DNA of 64,000 nucleotides from Takashimella koratensis (Eukaryota; Basidiomycota; Tremellomycetes; Trichosporonales; Tetragoniomycetaceae), in NCBI GenBank assembly GCA_003116875.1, contig BCKT01000020.1:113266-177265 (forward strand), read 5' to 3'. The notes under the pieces were generated by a model that saw nothing but the letters and a program-made list of their open reading frames with translations, was not told the DNA's origin and ran no database searches. A program made the translations under genes and the position numbers. Shown piece by piece: positions 43,207-53,936 of this stretch. Each line of letters opens with the position of its first letter. The first letter of the stretch is position 1.

Positions 43207-46082
43207 ATGGGCGTCGCGGGGCTTTGGGATGTGAGTCGTTCAACCGTTTACTGATCACCCGACTGACCACGTTGTAGCTCTTGCGCCCAGCAGCGACTAG
43301 AGCTAGCTTGTCTTCTCTTTCCAAGGAAGCATTTGTATCTAATAGGCATGGCCTACGAGCTTTCACCGTCGGCATTGACGCTTCGTGAGTCTTCACCCCT
43401 TTCCTTTACGTTGCTGACGAAACGACGTTAGTATTTGGATCTTTCATGCGCAAGCACCTCAAGCAGGGGAGAACCCATTCTTGAGAACGATTTTCTTCAA
43501 AATCGCAGCATTACTGCAACACCCCGTCTTACCTGTCTTTGTCTTTGGTGAGTACAACCATCCACACCCTAGGCAACGCCCTCAAACTCATCACCCTCCC
43601 AAGATGGACCAAACAAACCATCGAGAAAACGAAACCAGACCGTCGCGGGTCACTTCGGGACGTCTGATTTCCAAAGTAAACAGTTCAAACAGCTTCTTGA
43701 CATTTGTGGTCTTGAATGGTGGATTGTGAGTCGTTGCGTACTCTCACATGATCGTCTCTGATGGCAAATACTCAGGCGCCAGGGGAAGCGGAAGCCGAAT
43801 TGGCCTTGATGAATCGACAAGGCAAGATTGACGCTGTTCTATCTGATGACGCCGACGCTCTCTTGTTTGGTGCGACATGCCTTCTACGAAAGTGAGCCAG
43901 TTGGTATCGACTCGGTACTAACTAGCCAGCAACTCTCCGACGTTGTCTGGGTCGAAAGCGTCATCGACTCAGACTAATTCGACAAAGTCCGATGGGCGCA
44001 CGTACGAAGTGTACCGCTCCTCGGCGATCAAGGACCGTTGGATTGAAGATCGGGAGGGGTCAGCGTTGGCAACTGAGGAGGACTGTCGACTGGCGATGGT
44101 GCTTGTTGCGCTACTTGGTGGTGGCGACTACGTCCCCGAGGGTGTGCAGACATTTGGTAAGGCCAGCTACTCCGGTGTGTCCCTCAAAAGCTGACAAGTA
44201 TGCCCCAGGACCCACGATTGCCTCGGGCTTGGCACATGCGGGCTGCGCCGATTTTCTTAAACACTATACCAGCGACCCAGAAGCGTTTGCAGATTCCCTA
44301 CCCCAAGTCAAGGAACAGATCATCGACGAACTTCGGACCAATGCCTCTGGGTTCATCGGACGGCGATACAAGACCAGAGCCGACGATCTCATCTCTCTAG
44401 ATCCGTCGCAGATCTTCCCGGACGTCGCGCTGAAAGCATACCTCACCCCAGCTACGAGTGGAGACGATACCTTGAAAGGCTGGCCAGGATTCGGGAAAGG
44501 CGATCGGACCTTACGCCGAGGGCTAGCTCGAAACCTGGGTCGCGGCGACTTGGAGGGGATGGCGAGAGCATGCGAGAAGTTCTTTGAGTGGGGTACGAAG
44601 GAGCTTGTTTGCAAGAAGTTTGCGGGAGAAAGCAGCTTGTACAAAGCTGCGATCCTGGATCACGCCTGGGATGCTGCGAGGGCTAAATCGAGACCGGTGC
44701 ATACCTCGTCCAGCAAGGCACGGGACCAATCGCCCCCACCCCGCGACGGGCGTCTCACATCCTTCTTCAACGTCGCCAAACCTTCCTCTTCGTCGCGTGA
44801 TGTGCAGCCGGATCACACTGGTGTTCCGCCCTATGTCACTCGGATCTATTCGACGAGGGCCGATCCGAGTACCTCTGGCTTGACCGAGCTTCGAGTCGGC
44901 TTCTCCCCGGCTCATTTCGACCAGCGGTGTCGATCATCGATGAACGGTGATCGTGTGGATCCGAAGGACCTCGACACTGACGAGCGAGAGCGACTCGGGC
45001 TCGTTGACAAGGACGTCGACGCCGACACGGAAAACACGCCAAGCACGACGGCAAAAGACGAGGTCCGGATCTGGATCCCGGAATACCTTGTTCGCGAGGT
45101 ATGGCCTCATTTAATCGAGGTGTACGAAACGGAGAAGGCGGAGAAGGAGCGGCTCAAATCTCCCCGGAAGCCGAAGAAGACCGCTTCCGCTCCTCCATCA
45201 AAGGCAGGCACGGGTGGTCACGCAACGCTCTTATCCATGGGCTTCGTCCAACGTCTTCCGTCTCGAGTTGCGCCCCCTCTCGATGACTTCGAGGAAGAGG
45301 TCAACCGCGCTGCGTCAGATAGCGAGCTATCGCTTAGCATTGGTGTTCAGGTGGTCGTCACCAGTCCCGGTGGAGGTGGGAAAGAAACATCCGTGGATAA
45401 GCCGCGGCGAGCTCGGTTGAGGAGCGACCTGTCAAGCTCGAGCGGATCGACGGCTGGAAGCTCTGGGTTGGCCATGCATGCGTCAACGTCGAGCCCGTCC
45501 TCTTCGCCCATCCGCCGACCCAAACCGAGCAAGACGAAGCGCCAAACTGTTATTGAGTCCCCGCCAAATTCTCCTCCAGTCCAGCGTCCGACTGGCCTCG
45601 CGCCTCGCGGACCGTTCTCTCGTGTCAGGTCTGCACCTGAAGCGTTTCCTTCGACTGATTTCCTGTCCACTGCTTCCGCCGGCCGCGCTGTGAGACAAAT
45701 GTCTGTCGCGTCGTCATCAGGGTCGAAGGATGAGCCGATAGATTTATGCTCGGATTCAGATGACGAGGTCGTATCAGCTCCCCAGAGAGTTCAATCGAGT
45801 CCCTCTCGACGACCAAAGTCGACCTCGAATGCTGGTAACACGGCTCGCAATACCTCTTCGCCATCCAAGAAGCGCTCTACCTCTCAGTCCAAACCTCCAC
45901 CTCCCGCTCCGACTACAACAGGTCAGACTCGACTCGATACGATCTTTGTTCAACGCAGGCCCGGTCCGAGTATCCAAGCGAATCGTGATCCCGTCGTCAA
46001 ACCCCCCCGTAAGCCGTTCTTTGTTGTGACGTCGTCTACAGATGATGTCGAATGTATCGACCTGAGGCGAGTCCGTCGATGA
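43207..46082 (+). CDS. Holliday junction resolvase GEN1/Yen1 (XPG/FEN family)
   Basis: A structure-specific nuclease that cuts four-way junctions late in the cell cycle. It starts at ATG 43207 with MGVAGLWD, an XPG N-motif start, and splices to LLRPAATRAS and FTVGIDASIWIFHAQA with the metal-binding Asp. Then PVFVFDGPNKPSRKRN, the XPG-I motif PGEAEAELALMNRQGKIDAV and LSDDADALLFGA, and the helix-two-turn-helix region ALLGGGDYVPEGVQTFG. A chromodomain-like region fits about RIWIPEYLVREVWPHLIEVY. The C-terminal 250 residues are disordered and basic. They carry PIDLCSDSDDE and VECIDL, which look like SUMO-interacting motifs, and GRLTSFF and QTRLDTIF, which look like degenerate PCNA-binding boxes. 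Introns are all canonical. Confidence 0.9.
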
Positions 46083-46266
46083 TCTGCGATACTATGGAAA
46101 ACTCGTTTGGAATCTTCTTTTGGGCTTTTGTAGCTTGTGCCTGGTTCTTGAGAGATGTGCATTGTACCCATACCATTGTGTGCCTCAAAATTATCTTTAT
46201 ATTGTCCAACATTGTCCTTGAATGTTCGTTGAAAATAGCATTACATGTCATCCCTTTTCAATACGC

Positions 46267-47472
46267 CTACGCAGCGATGCAAGTAGCGTTGTAGTAGGAC
46301 AGCTTCCAGCCAGGGAGGCACTGGAACGCGCGACACTCGCCTGACATGCAAGTTACAGCGCCCTGTGGGACACCATGCAGTGCGGTACAGCTGGCCTGTG
46401 TCAGCGAACTCTCCAAAAGTATAAAATACTGTACTCACTCTACGCCGCGAGGGGCTGCCGGGTCGTTGAAAGCTGACGTGGAGCACCCACCGCACGATTC
46501 GAGCTCTTCTTGGGTGTTGAGACACTAATGAGTGTTAGCATTGGCGTCTCTTCTCACCGCCTATTCAACTAGCTAACCTCATACGCGTTGTCATCGTCGG
46601 TGATGGTGCAAGCGGTCAAAGGTTCAGGGCAGTACTCGTGCGCCTGCGCATTGGCTTGGGCAAGCTCAAGGCGTTCGCGGAGGGTGCGTTTTACCCAACT
46701 CGACGCCAGACCCGGCTGAGTCTGCACGTTGGTTCCCGCAGTGTGAAAGTAGTAGTACGAAGTTGATGCGGTGCAAGTGACAGCAGGCGGTGGGGTTACT
46801 AACGGTGTGCAGGAGCACTGGTACCCCGTGGAAGCAGGCTGGAAGAGTGCAAACGTCCCAGATTCGCACAGCTGGGTTGTATGAGTGCAGTTTTACCCCC
46901 GTCAGCCAAATCTTCTGCATCAAGAGACAGCTGAGAACCAGAACGGCCCCCAGGGATTGCGGTGTAGTTCCTATCAAACCTCATGTGCTTACCTGGAAAC
47001 ATGCCTCTGGGCTACTGACGAGAGTCGGAGAGGTTGGGGCTTGATTGATGCAGAAGTCGAACGCAAACGTTGAGTCGGTTACCAGTGCCTGTTACCATGG
47101 ACCTTCGGTAAGCACGAAAGACTTGGCGTCTTTGACCCTATCATCATGTACCACATGAACGTCCAAGCCGCTCCCACAGCTCCCACCACTGTCCCCTCCC
47201 GTAAACTGGGAGGAGGAGGTCGGGAACGTGTTGGCACAATAGCAAAGGTCCCCAATCGCTTGGAAATAGTAGGCGTAATTTGTGCCGTACGTCGAATAGC
47301 AGCTGCTTGCGCAGTTACTGGCAGATGTCGGACTGGAGATCATCTGTGTAGAAGGTGGATTGAAACTGAAACTGGAAAGGCACCCAAACGCTGGAGTGTT
47401 TTGAGCGAGCACAGGCATGGCGATGATGAGAGTGTAGAGGAGAGCAGTGAGACTACGCAACGAAAGGGTTAT
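46267..47472 (-). CDS. Secreted WSC/PriA-like cysteine-rich protein T, start codon apparently lost
   Basis: A paralogue of U and Z1. The signal-peptide stretch SLTALLYTLIIAMPVLAQ is followed by WSC-like module 1 (FGCLSSFSFNPPSTQ, NCASSCYSTYGTNYAYYFQA, LCYCANTFPTSSSQF). Module 2 follows (STFAFDFCIN, ACFQ, YQCSCTPLV). A PriA-like C-terminus has CPEPLTACTI, LNTQEELESCGGC, VTCMSGECRAFQCLPGWKLS and NATCIAA. Introns fall at the same places as in U. Aligned to U, the position of the start ATG reads ATA (47470-47472), an in-frame stop lies further upstream, and no other in-frame ATG precedes the signal peptide. Translation may begin at a near-cognate codon, at the Met inside the signal peptide (which would spoil it), or from an unseen 5' exon. 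Role probably at the cell surface. Confidence 0.7.
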
Positions 47473-47552
47473 GTCTGGTCGCGTGTTCGTTGAGCAAAGG
47501 CGTCAAGTTGGACTCGGTGGGAGAAGCGACCACTTTCTTCTTGCCTCGAGCC

Positions 47553-47561
47553 CTCTTATAC
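47553..47561 (-). promoter_or_regulatory. TATA-like element of gene T
   Basis: TATAAGAGG on the minus strand, about 80 bp upstream of the aligned start. The same element lies at the same relative place upstream of U. Confidence 0.5.
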
Positions 47562-47968
47562 AGTACAAGAAACATAGCTTTTAGCTTTCCGATGTGTTTG
47601 CTGACATTGTTGACACCAGGTGCCAAACCATGTTCTGCCACCATTCTTTGGCATTCTAAGCAAGAAAATCACACACCACGCTCATCCGTTGTGAATGGTA
47701 ACGTGGGTTGCATGTTTTTAATTGCAACTCGTCAGACATTGGTTTAGCTTGCGTACTGTAATCTTGTGGCCCTTGTCGATCCATTGAATCTTGAAATCTC
47801 GCTTTGTTGTTGACATAGAATATTTCTCCTCTGTGGCACCAAAATTATCCCTAGATTGTCCAGAGTACGTAGATAAGTGTCATTATCGTAAAAGAAAAAA
47901 AGTCCACGCGTTCCATATTGATGTGTCCTGTCCCTCCACCCAGCCCTGTCTAGCGGTTCGTAATAGTC

Positions 47969-49167
47969 CTAGAATGACACACAGGTAGCGTTGTTATAAG
48001 CCAGCCGCCAGCCAGGTGAACATTGGGTCGCGTGGCACCGCCCCGCCATGCAGGTGATCGCCCCTGGTCGGACACCCGGAAGCGAGGTGCAGCTGAAAGA
48101 TGTCAGCCGATACGTCAGAGGGACAGAATAAGGCTCACTCTGTTCCACGAAGAGCTGTAGGGTCGTTGAACAAGGATGTAGCGCAGCCACCGCATGACTC
48201 AAGTTCTTCCTGAGTGTCGATGCACTGAAAGGCGTCAGTCGTCACTTTGTCTCAAAATACAAGCTGTCGCATCCAGTCTAACCTCGTAGGAGCCATCGTC
48301 ATCCCCAACGGTGCAGGCAGTCAGAGGCTCAGGGCAGTACTGATGTGCCTTTGCGTTTGCCTGAGCCAGCTCAAGCCGTTCACGCAATGTACGCTTTACC
48401 CAGTTGGACGCCAGACCGGGCTGGGTCCCCACCACAGTCCCACTTGTGTGGGTGTACCAATAAGACGTCGAGCCCGAGCATGTTACACTGGTCGTAGTGA
48501 CTGGAGTTATGCAAGAGCACAGGTAGCCCGAGGAGGCAGGCTGTAGGACGGCATCTGTTTGAAATTTGCAAGCCTGGGTGTTCCAACGTCATGTCAGCAA
48601 ACAGTTCCGCAGTAGGTTTCACTTGAGGAAGGCAGGGCAGGACACAGCAATAGGCACCCAGACATCCCAAAGCCCCCGCGCTTACCTGGAAACATTGCTC
48701 AGGACTGCTAACGGGAGAACCCATGGCTGGCGCGGCAGTAATGCAATTCTGGAAAGCAAACGTTGAGTCGGTGAACAATGCCTGACACCTCGTAAGCTTT
48801 CTACCCTGTATCCTGGTGGGGTGAGTGAAAGAGCACCAACCACAGTGACACCGAAAGAGCCGCCAGAACAAGTGCCACTGGTACTACCGCTGACGAACGA
48901 AGTTGAACTGGTCGGGTACGTGTTTGCGCAATAACACGTGTTCCCTAACGATTGGACCCAATAGGCATAGTTTGTCCCGTAGGTCGTGTAGCAACTGCTC
49001 GCGCACCCACTAGAGGAGGAGGCACCGCCAATGCTCTGCGTCGTAGGCGGTTGGAAGGACGATGACGACAAACAACCAAAGGGAGGGGTGTTGTCGGCAA
49101 GCGAAGGGATAGCGAGGATGAGCCCGAAGAGGAACACAGTTGGATTGGGCATCGATAGGCGTGTCAT
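47969..49167 (-). CDS. Secreted WSC/PriA-like cysteine-rich protein U
   Basis: Intact paralogue of T, starting at ATG 49167. The signal peptide is PTVFLFGLILAIPSLA, with likely cleavage before DNTPPFGC. Two WSC-like cysteine modules follow (FGCLSSSSFQPPTTQ, GCASSCYTTYGTNYAYWVQS, TCYCANTYPTSSTSF; then STFAFQNCIT, QCFQ, YLCSCITPV). A linker helix, WVKRTLRERLELAQANAKAH, leads to the PriA-like end: CPEPLTACTV, CIDTQEELESCGGC, ITCMAGRCHATQCSPGWRLA, NATCVSF. Five exons; introns sit before ALFTDST, after CFQ, after SYE and before SCTSLPG. WSC modules bind glycans and the PriA tail is common in basidiomycete secreted proteins, so a wall or matrix role is likely. It lies directly left of the PTP-like array on the opposite strand. 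Confidence 0.78.
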
Positions 49168-49981
49168 TGTTGGTCGAATGCGAGGAGATCAAAGGCGTGA
49201 AATCAAGGAAGCGGGATCCCTTCGCTCGCTGTCCTCTTATATCCGCCAAGCTTAGGTGCTAGCTTTCCGTTTGTTTACTCTAGTCGCCTAACAATGTTCT
49301 GCCACCCTTCTTTCTTGAATCAACAAAGACACGCCGCGCTCGTAGGATGGGCATCCTCAATTGAAACACGTCAACCATTGCTCGAGCTTGCGTAATCTGG
49401 AGTATTTCGCCGATCAATTGAATCTCGGAGTCAAATTCTGGTGGCTTTGTTAACAAGTGTTCTCTCGATGTAGGTGAAACCGTCCTGGGATGCTATTCAG
49501 AAGTCAGGCGTCATATCGGATGAGACGGATATTTGCAAGGCAGGTAAAGGCAGCCGAATAACGCACCGAAACGATTGCATTCGAAGCGACCGCACAGCGT
49601 CACCTCTGAGCTCATTGCCGTCGATCACAACGCCAAGCCCGAATTCGGCTCCGTATTAGAAGTCAGCCTCCGGCGGAGAACAGCGGCATCTCATTCGCCT
49701 CTGCTTGCCCGCCTGCCCATTGGACTCCCCAGAAAGGAGACATCTGAGCGGCTCAGCTGAGCTCGAGTCAGACCCCGCGCACGCCGAAATACTGCCGCGG
49801 ATTGCCGTACAGCGTGGGGAGAAATCCGAACTGGAGCCGTCGGTACAAAGGAGCTATCAGTTGCCCGTTGAACTCACGAAGGCCACCCACAAGCTGGTTT
49901 GCCTTGAAATACCGGGTGTCGGGGTTGATCTTTGCCCCACACTCCTTGACTCACTAAACGCTGCTGGCGTCAAGACAACAA
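49168..49981. other. Intergenic between divergent U and V
   Basis: About 810 bp. The U promoter has a TATA-like element near 49234-49242 (minus strand). An open frame from 49705 enters gene V in another frame, but shows no similarity to the array proteins. Confidence 0.45.
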
Positions 49982-51202
49982 ATGTCATCTGCGACTGGAT
50001 CGAGACTATCGACCGACTTACATTCTATCCTACGGGGATTCGAGCTGCTCCATGCAAGAGACGTCGATCGACAGTTCCGGATCCCCAGGAGAACCGAATG
50101 GCCCACCGCCATTCCGGGCTCGGGATTCTCCTCAGGTGTCCACCTCGTCATCAGCCGTCTTGTCGACTGGGTGACGGTGTCGGCAGTGCGTAATGAGAGA
50201 CATCAAAAGCTGACATCGTACAGCTACCTACCAAGTCTGCATTGCTCGGCTGGCTTTGGAGCAGCATACATGAATGTTCTGCGTGCTATAAGGCAGTGAA
50301 TATCAGTCTCATCATAGCTACTGAGCCTGCCGACTCTGTGGTGCTTGTTGGTCTCAACCTGTTCGAGATCAAAGAGTTCCCATATGTTCCGTAGGTCTTT
50401 AACGTATCTCGCGCTGACATCGGAACAACAGCAGCAAGAGTAAAGGCTCGAAACAAGTAGGCTTCGTGTACCAGGACCGAACCGATCTTCTCTCTGCCTT
50501 AGGCCATGAGCACCACCTAAGACCTTCACTGTCAGCGCTGCAGATTATGACGAAGGGGGCGAAGAAGAGGACAACCCTAACCTTAGCATGGGGCGATATG
50601 ATCTGTCGTGTACTGGCTCCGAGCGGAACATGGATGTATACTCATATGGACTGAAGACTTGGCCAGACAACAAGGCTCCCACTGCCTCCGTCACAATGGA
50701 TATCTTTGACATCATCTCAAGAGTTACCGAGCGCCGACGGCGTGAAGGTGGATCCAAGGTTCAGGTGCATCTCCATTGGTACGTTTGCTTCTGTTTTTCC
50801 TCTCAGCTTCCAGGCTGACGCCTAGCTTCTAGCCAAGAGGGACTAGGCCGATCAGGAACTTACATTCTGATGGACGACTTGTCGTCATACTATCCCGAGG
50901 TCCTTGCTAGCGAAGCCTCCAGGCAGCTATTCCAGACCATACTGGACCGTCACTTGCAAGGAGAAGCGACAGTGGTCGAGCCTTATTGGAAAGAAGAGTT
51001 TTTCTCGAGTTGGGAAACAGATGGGGAGGTCCCGGAGCGATTCTTGTCAGATGTCATCTTCTGCAAAATCGATCGGCTTAGGCAGCAGCGTCCGGAAATG
51101 GTTCTGACCGAAGAGCAGTATGTATATCTTCACAAGCTCCTTGGCGCTTTGGAGGAGTTCAAACGGACAACGGGTGAGGAGACAGGCTCAAAGCCTTCGT
51201 AA
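49982..51202 (+). CDS. Divergent protein-tyrosine-phosphatase-like protein V (active site complete)
   Basis: Four exons (49982-50185, 50224-50390, 50536-50778, 50833-51202) give 327 residues with all phases consistent. The PTP fold is seen from motif order: WVTVSA at the place of the pTyr-loop YINAS strand; PADSVVLVGLNLFEIKEFPYVP like the VIVMLT...YWP segment; RYDLSCTGSERNMDVYSYGL leading to the WPD loop (KTWPDNKAP); the P-loop HCQEGLGRSG with HCx5RS/T intact; and RQQRPEMVLTEEQYVYLHKL with the Q-loop Gln. The Cys codon is split TG|T by the third intron. No signal peptide or membrane segment was seen, so it is probably cytoplasmic. It is the only member with every catalytic motif in classical form. 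The substrate is unknown and overall divergence from classical PTPs is large. Start by analogy with W. Confidence 0.72.
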
Positions 51203-51643
51203 TCAGCTTCATAGTCTACATGCACATGACATTTCGGAGAGCTGTGTTGTTGCCCACGTTGGTAGCTCCGCTTTGCACTGAGCTCCCTTTGACGTCTTGT
51301 ACGGCAACACTGCTCCACATTTGAAACTCGTCGGATCTGGATAGCCCCGGCACCCTGGTGTGGAGATCCGGCCAGCGGGATATGAGGAGGCGGACAGGTG
51401 AACGGGGAAAACGTTAAGAGCGGACGGGGACAAAGGAAGGAAAGAACAAAGGAGGGAGTCAACGGAGAGTGAAACTGGAGTCATGGCCAGTCGGAGCAGC
51501 ACAATACATAAAGGCAGAGTGTTTGGTGGCGGGCATTCCACCAAAAGCGGGCTGTGTTTGGCGGCCAGCTTCCGACTCCGTCCCATATTGACTTGCGCTG
51601 TACATAGCTTTGAGATTCGCCAGTTGAAGTTGTTCTATCCTTC
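51203..51643. other. Intergenic V to W
   Basis: Promoter of W; a CATAAAGG element at 51508 may serve as TATA box. No ORF of interest. Confidence 0.4.
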
Positions 51644-52940
51644 ATGTCCTCCAATATGACCTCTGTAGACTCGCAAACAGCCGAGCCACCGAACGTCGCT
51701 GTGGCGCAAACCTCGACCGCTGACACTGTCATCAAGCGGGGATGGGAGCTGCTAGAAAAACGAGACGAAACGCGGAGACTGCTACAGCTTGACCTCAACA
51801 ATTGGCCATCAGCCGTATCAAGCCAAGGGTCTTGGAACGGAACTCACCTTCTAAAATTTGGTAAGGATAAGAACAATTGGGTGACAGCATCAGCGGTAAG
51901 CATTACCTAAAGAGAAGACTCGCTTGGAGAGACTAATCTTTGGTCTTCAGTATCCGAAGAGGAGATCCCGGATAGGCTGGTCATTCGATACGATATGCCA
52001 ACGTAGAGCTTCAGAAGCTGCAGTGGATACGGGAATCGTCAAGACCTCAGCTACTTTGACTCCAGCTGTCATCATTGTAGGCTTGAATCGCAAGAGCGAA
52101 GAATTTTCATACCTGCCGTAGGTGACAGGACAATGAGTACTCTGTCCCGGCTCCGCGCTGACCAGTTGCATGGATTTAGACGATGTGACGAGTCGGAGGC
52201 AATGTTTGACTACCTCGATCCTGAATCAATCTTGTCGTTCAGTGACTTGGGTGACGCATGGATGCACTTCACCCTTAAACGCTGTCCGGACTTCTATGAG
52301 GGATACGAATATCTCGCCGATCCAGCTGTGAGTGAGTCACACTTCAAGTTGACTTGCACAGATGGAATGAACGAAGAAATGGACGCCTTCACATATGGTG
52401 TGAACGGATGGGGAGATGGTGAAGCTCCAAATTTTGATCTCACAATGACGATATTTGGGGTCATCTCCAAAGTGGATACTGTCCGCACGAAGTATGGAGG
52501 GGGAACAGTCGAGGAACGTGTTCATTGGTGAGTGTTTGCATTCCTCACTGCCCAAAGTTACAGTACTCAACCCCTGCAGTGAAGCAGGTCTGGGTCGAAC
52601 TGGAATATACATCATCATGAACGACTTGTTCTCAAGATACCCCGATATCTGGGAGAACGAGGGGACTAAGCAGACTTTCAAGACCATCCTCAGCAAGCAT
52701 TTGGCTGGAGACGCTACAGTAATCAAGCCAAGTTGGAAGTGGGAGTGGACTTCCTCTTGGGACACCGATTTGGATATTCCCGACGAATTCAAATCCGACG
52801 TCATTTTTTGCATGGTCGACGAATTACGTCAACAGCGTCCTGAGATGGTGCTTACGGATAACCAATACGAGTTTGGACACAAGCTCCTGGGCGCTTTAGA
52901 GGAGTTCAAGCAAACCATATGTGCTTCTCGTACTTCGTAA
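51644..52940 (+). CDS. Divergent PTP-like protein W (HCx5R intact, WGD loop)
   Basis: Four exons (51644-51895, 51951-52117, 52180-52527, 52580-52940), 375 residues. Closest to V: exon 2 is 167 nt in both, and exons 1, 2 and 3 end in the same phases (0, 2, 2). Shared blocks are RGWELLEKRDETRR (V: RGFELLHARDVDRQ), NNWVTASA, PAVIIVGLNRKSEEFSYLP and VDELRQQRPEMVLTDNQYEF. W has an extra acidic segment after the second intron (RCDESEAMFDYLDPESILSF). The WPD loop reads NGWGDGEAP, so Pro is replaced by Gly but the Asp stays. The P-loop is HCEAGLGRTG with all catalytic residues; the Q-loop Gln is present. It is likely still a phosphatase. Intron 3 again splits the Cys codon (TG|T). Confidence 0.75.
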
Positions 52941-53936
52941 GTTTTATACATGCATGAGATGTACGGAAGCGTAGTGTGTCGCACTGCTGCTAGACGGGTG
53001 GCCCGATACTCCGTGCCCACAGACTCATTCTGTTTCGCACGGTGGGCGGGTAATAGTAATCAGGAGGAACAGAAAGAAAGCAGGCAAAGACGGGAGGGGA
53101 ACCGGCGAGAGGAATTCGGCATTCCCCCGTACAACAATGACCCTTTGTTGGTCAGCTTGGCTTGGTGCGTCTCTCTCCTCGGCCGAACGACAAGCGAGGT
53201 CTAACCCACCCTTGGAGTTTGCGCGCTCACGGTGGAGAATATCACTCCTTTTCATGCTGCAGATCACCTTGCTCCACCACACTGAAACAGTCGAGCTTAT
53301 AACTTGTGTATGTCCAAAGGTGGGTCCACCAAGGAGGACCCCGCAAAACACGCCGATGTGGATGTACTGCGTCAGCGTCTGCAGCCTTAAATATCGCCTG
53401 GGTAGGCCCGTAAAAGGAGGACTAAACAGGATTGTCCAAAGTACTAAGGGTACTGAGACCCTGCACTTGACTGCCAGTCGTTGTCTGAGAATGGCGAGGG
53501 CTTTCAAAGGAGAGAACACCAGATCACCTTGCTCTGTTGCACTGAAACGCTCAAGAGTCATGACGGTGCTGCTGCAGAAGCCAAGAACACAAAGATGGTG
53601 TCCGCAAAGTAGGCCGCTCTGAAGCTGCAGGCGGAAGGATTTTTCGGCCGGAGCTTGTATCGATCGGGAGCTTGACGTACAGGCCGACGAAGTCAGGCGG
53701 CTTGGACGGTACGTTTGGAGGTGAGCATGCCAAGTACAAGGCAGAGGCATAAAGGATGGAACGGTTTTCAGTACAACCACTGCCCCAAGACAAATATTCT
53801 GAAGGGAGCTACCAAACACTGCTCGAGCATTCAACGGCTGCTCAACCAATTTCATGGATTAGATAAGGCTAAGTGGTCCCCGCCGTTGCTCATCTTTTCT
53901 TACTTTCCTGATACACTGACACCAGCCAACAACATC
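52941..53936. other. Intergenic W to X, duplicated upstream of Y
   Basis: About 1 kb. Much of it (53140-53180 and 53525-53800) is similar to DNA upstream of Y (56230-56275 and 56360-56640). A minus-strand open frame of 276 codons crosses it; the matching frame in the second copy is short, so I do not call it a gene. Confidence 0.5.
53525..53800. repeat. Duplicated upstream block, copy 1
   Basis: Similar in order and sequence to 56360-56640. Shared islands include TCTGTTGCACTGA, GTGCTGCTGCAGA, GGCTTGGACGGT and CCCCAAGA. Confidence 0.7.

Noticed and set aside
53025..53855. Minus-strand open frame of 276 codons between W and X
   Set aside because: No domain, low-complexity codon pattern, and the matching frame in the duplicated copy (56366-56668) is short. 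Most likely chance.
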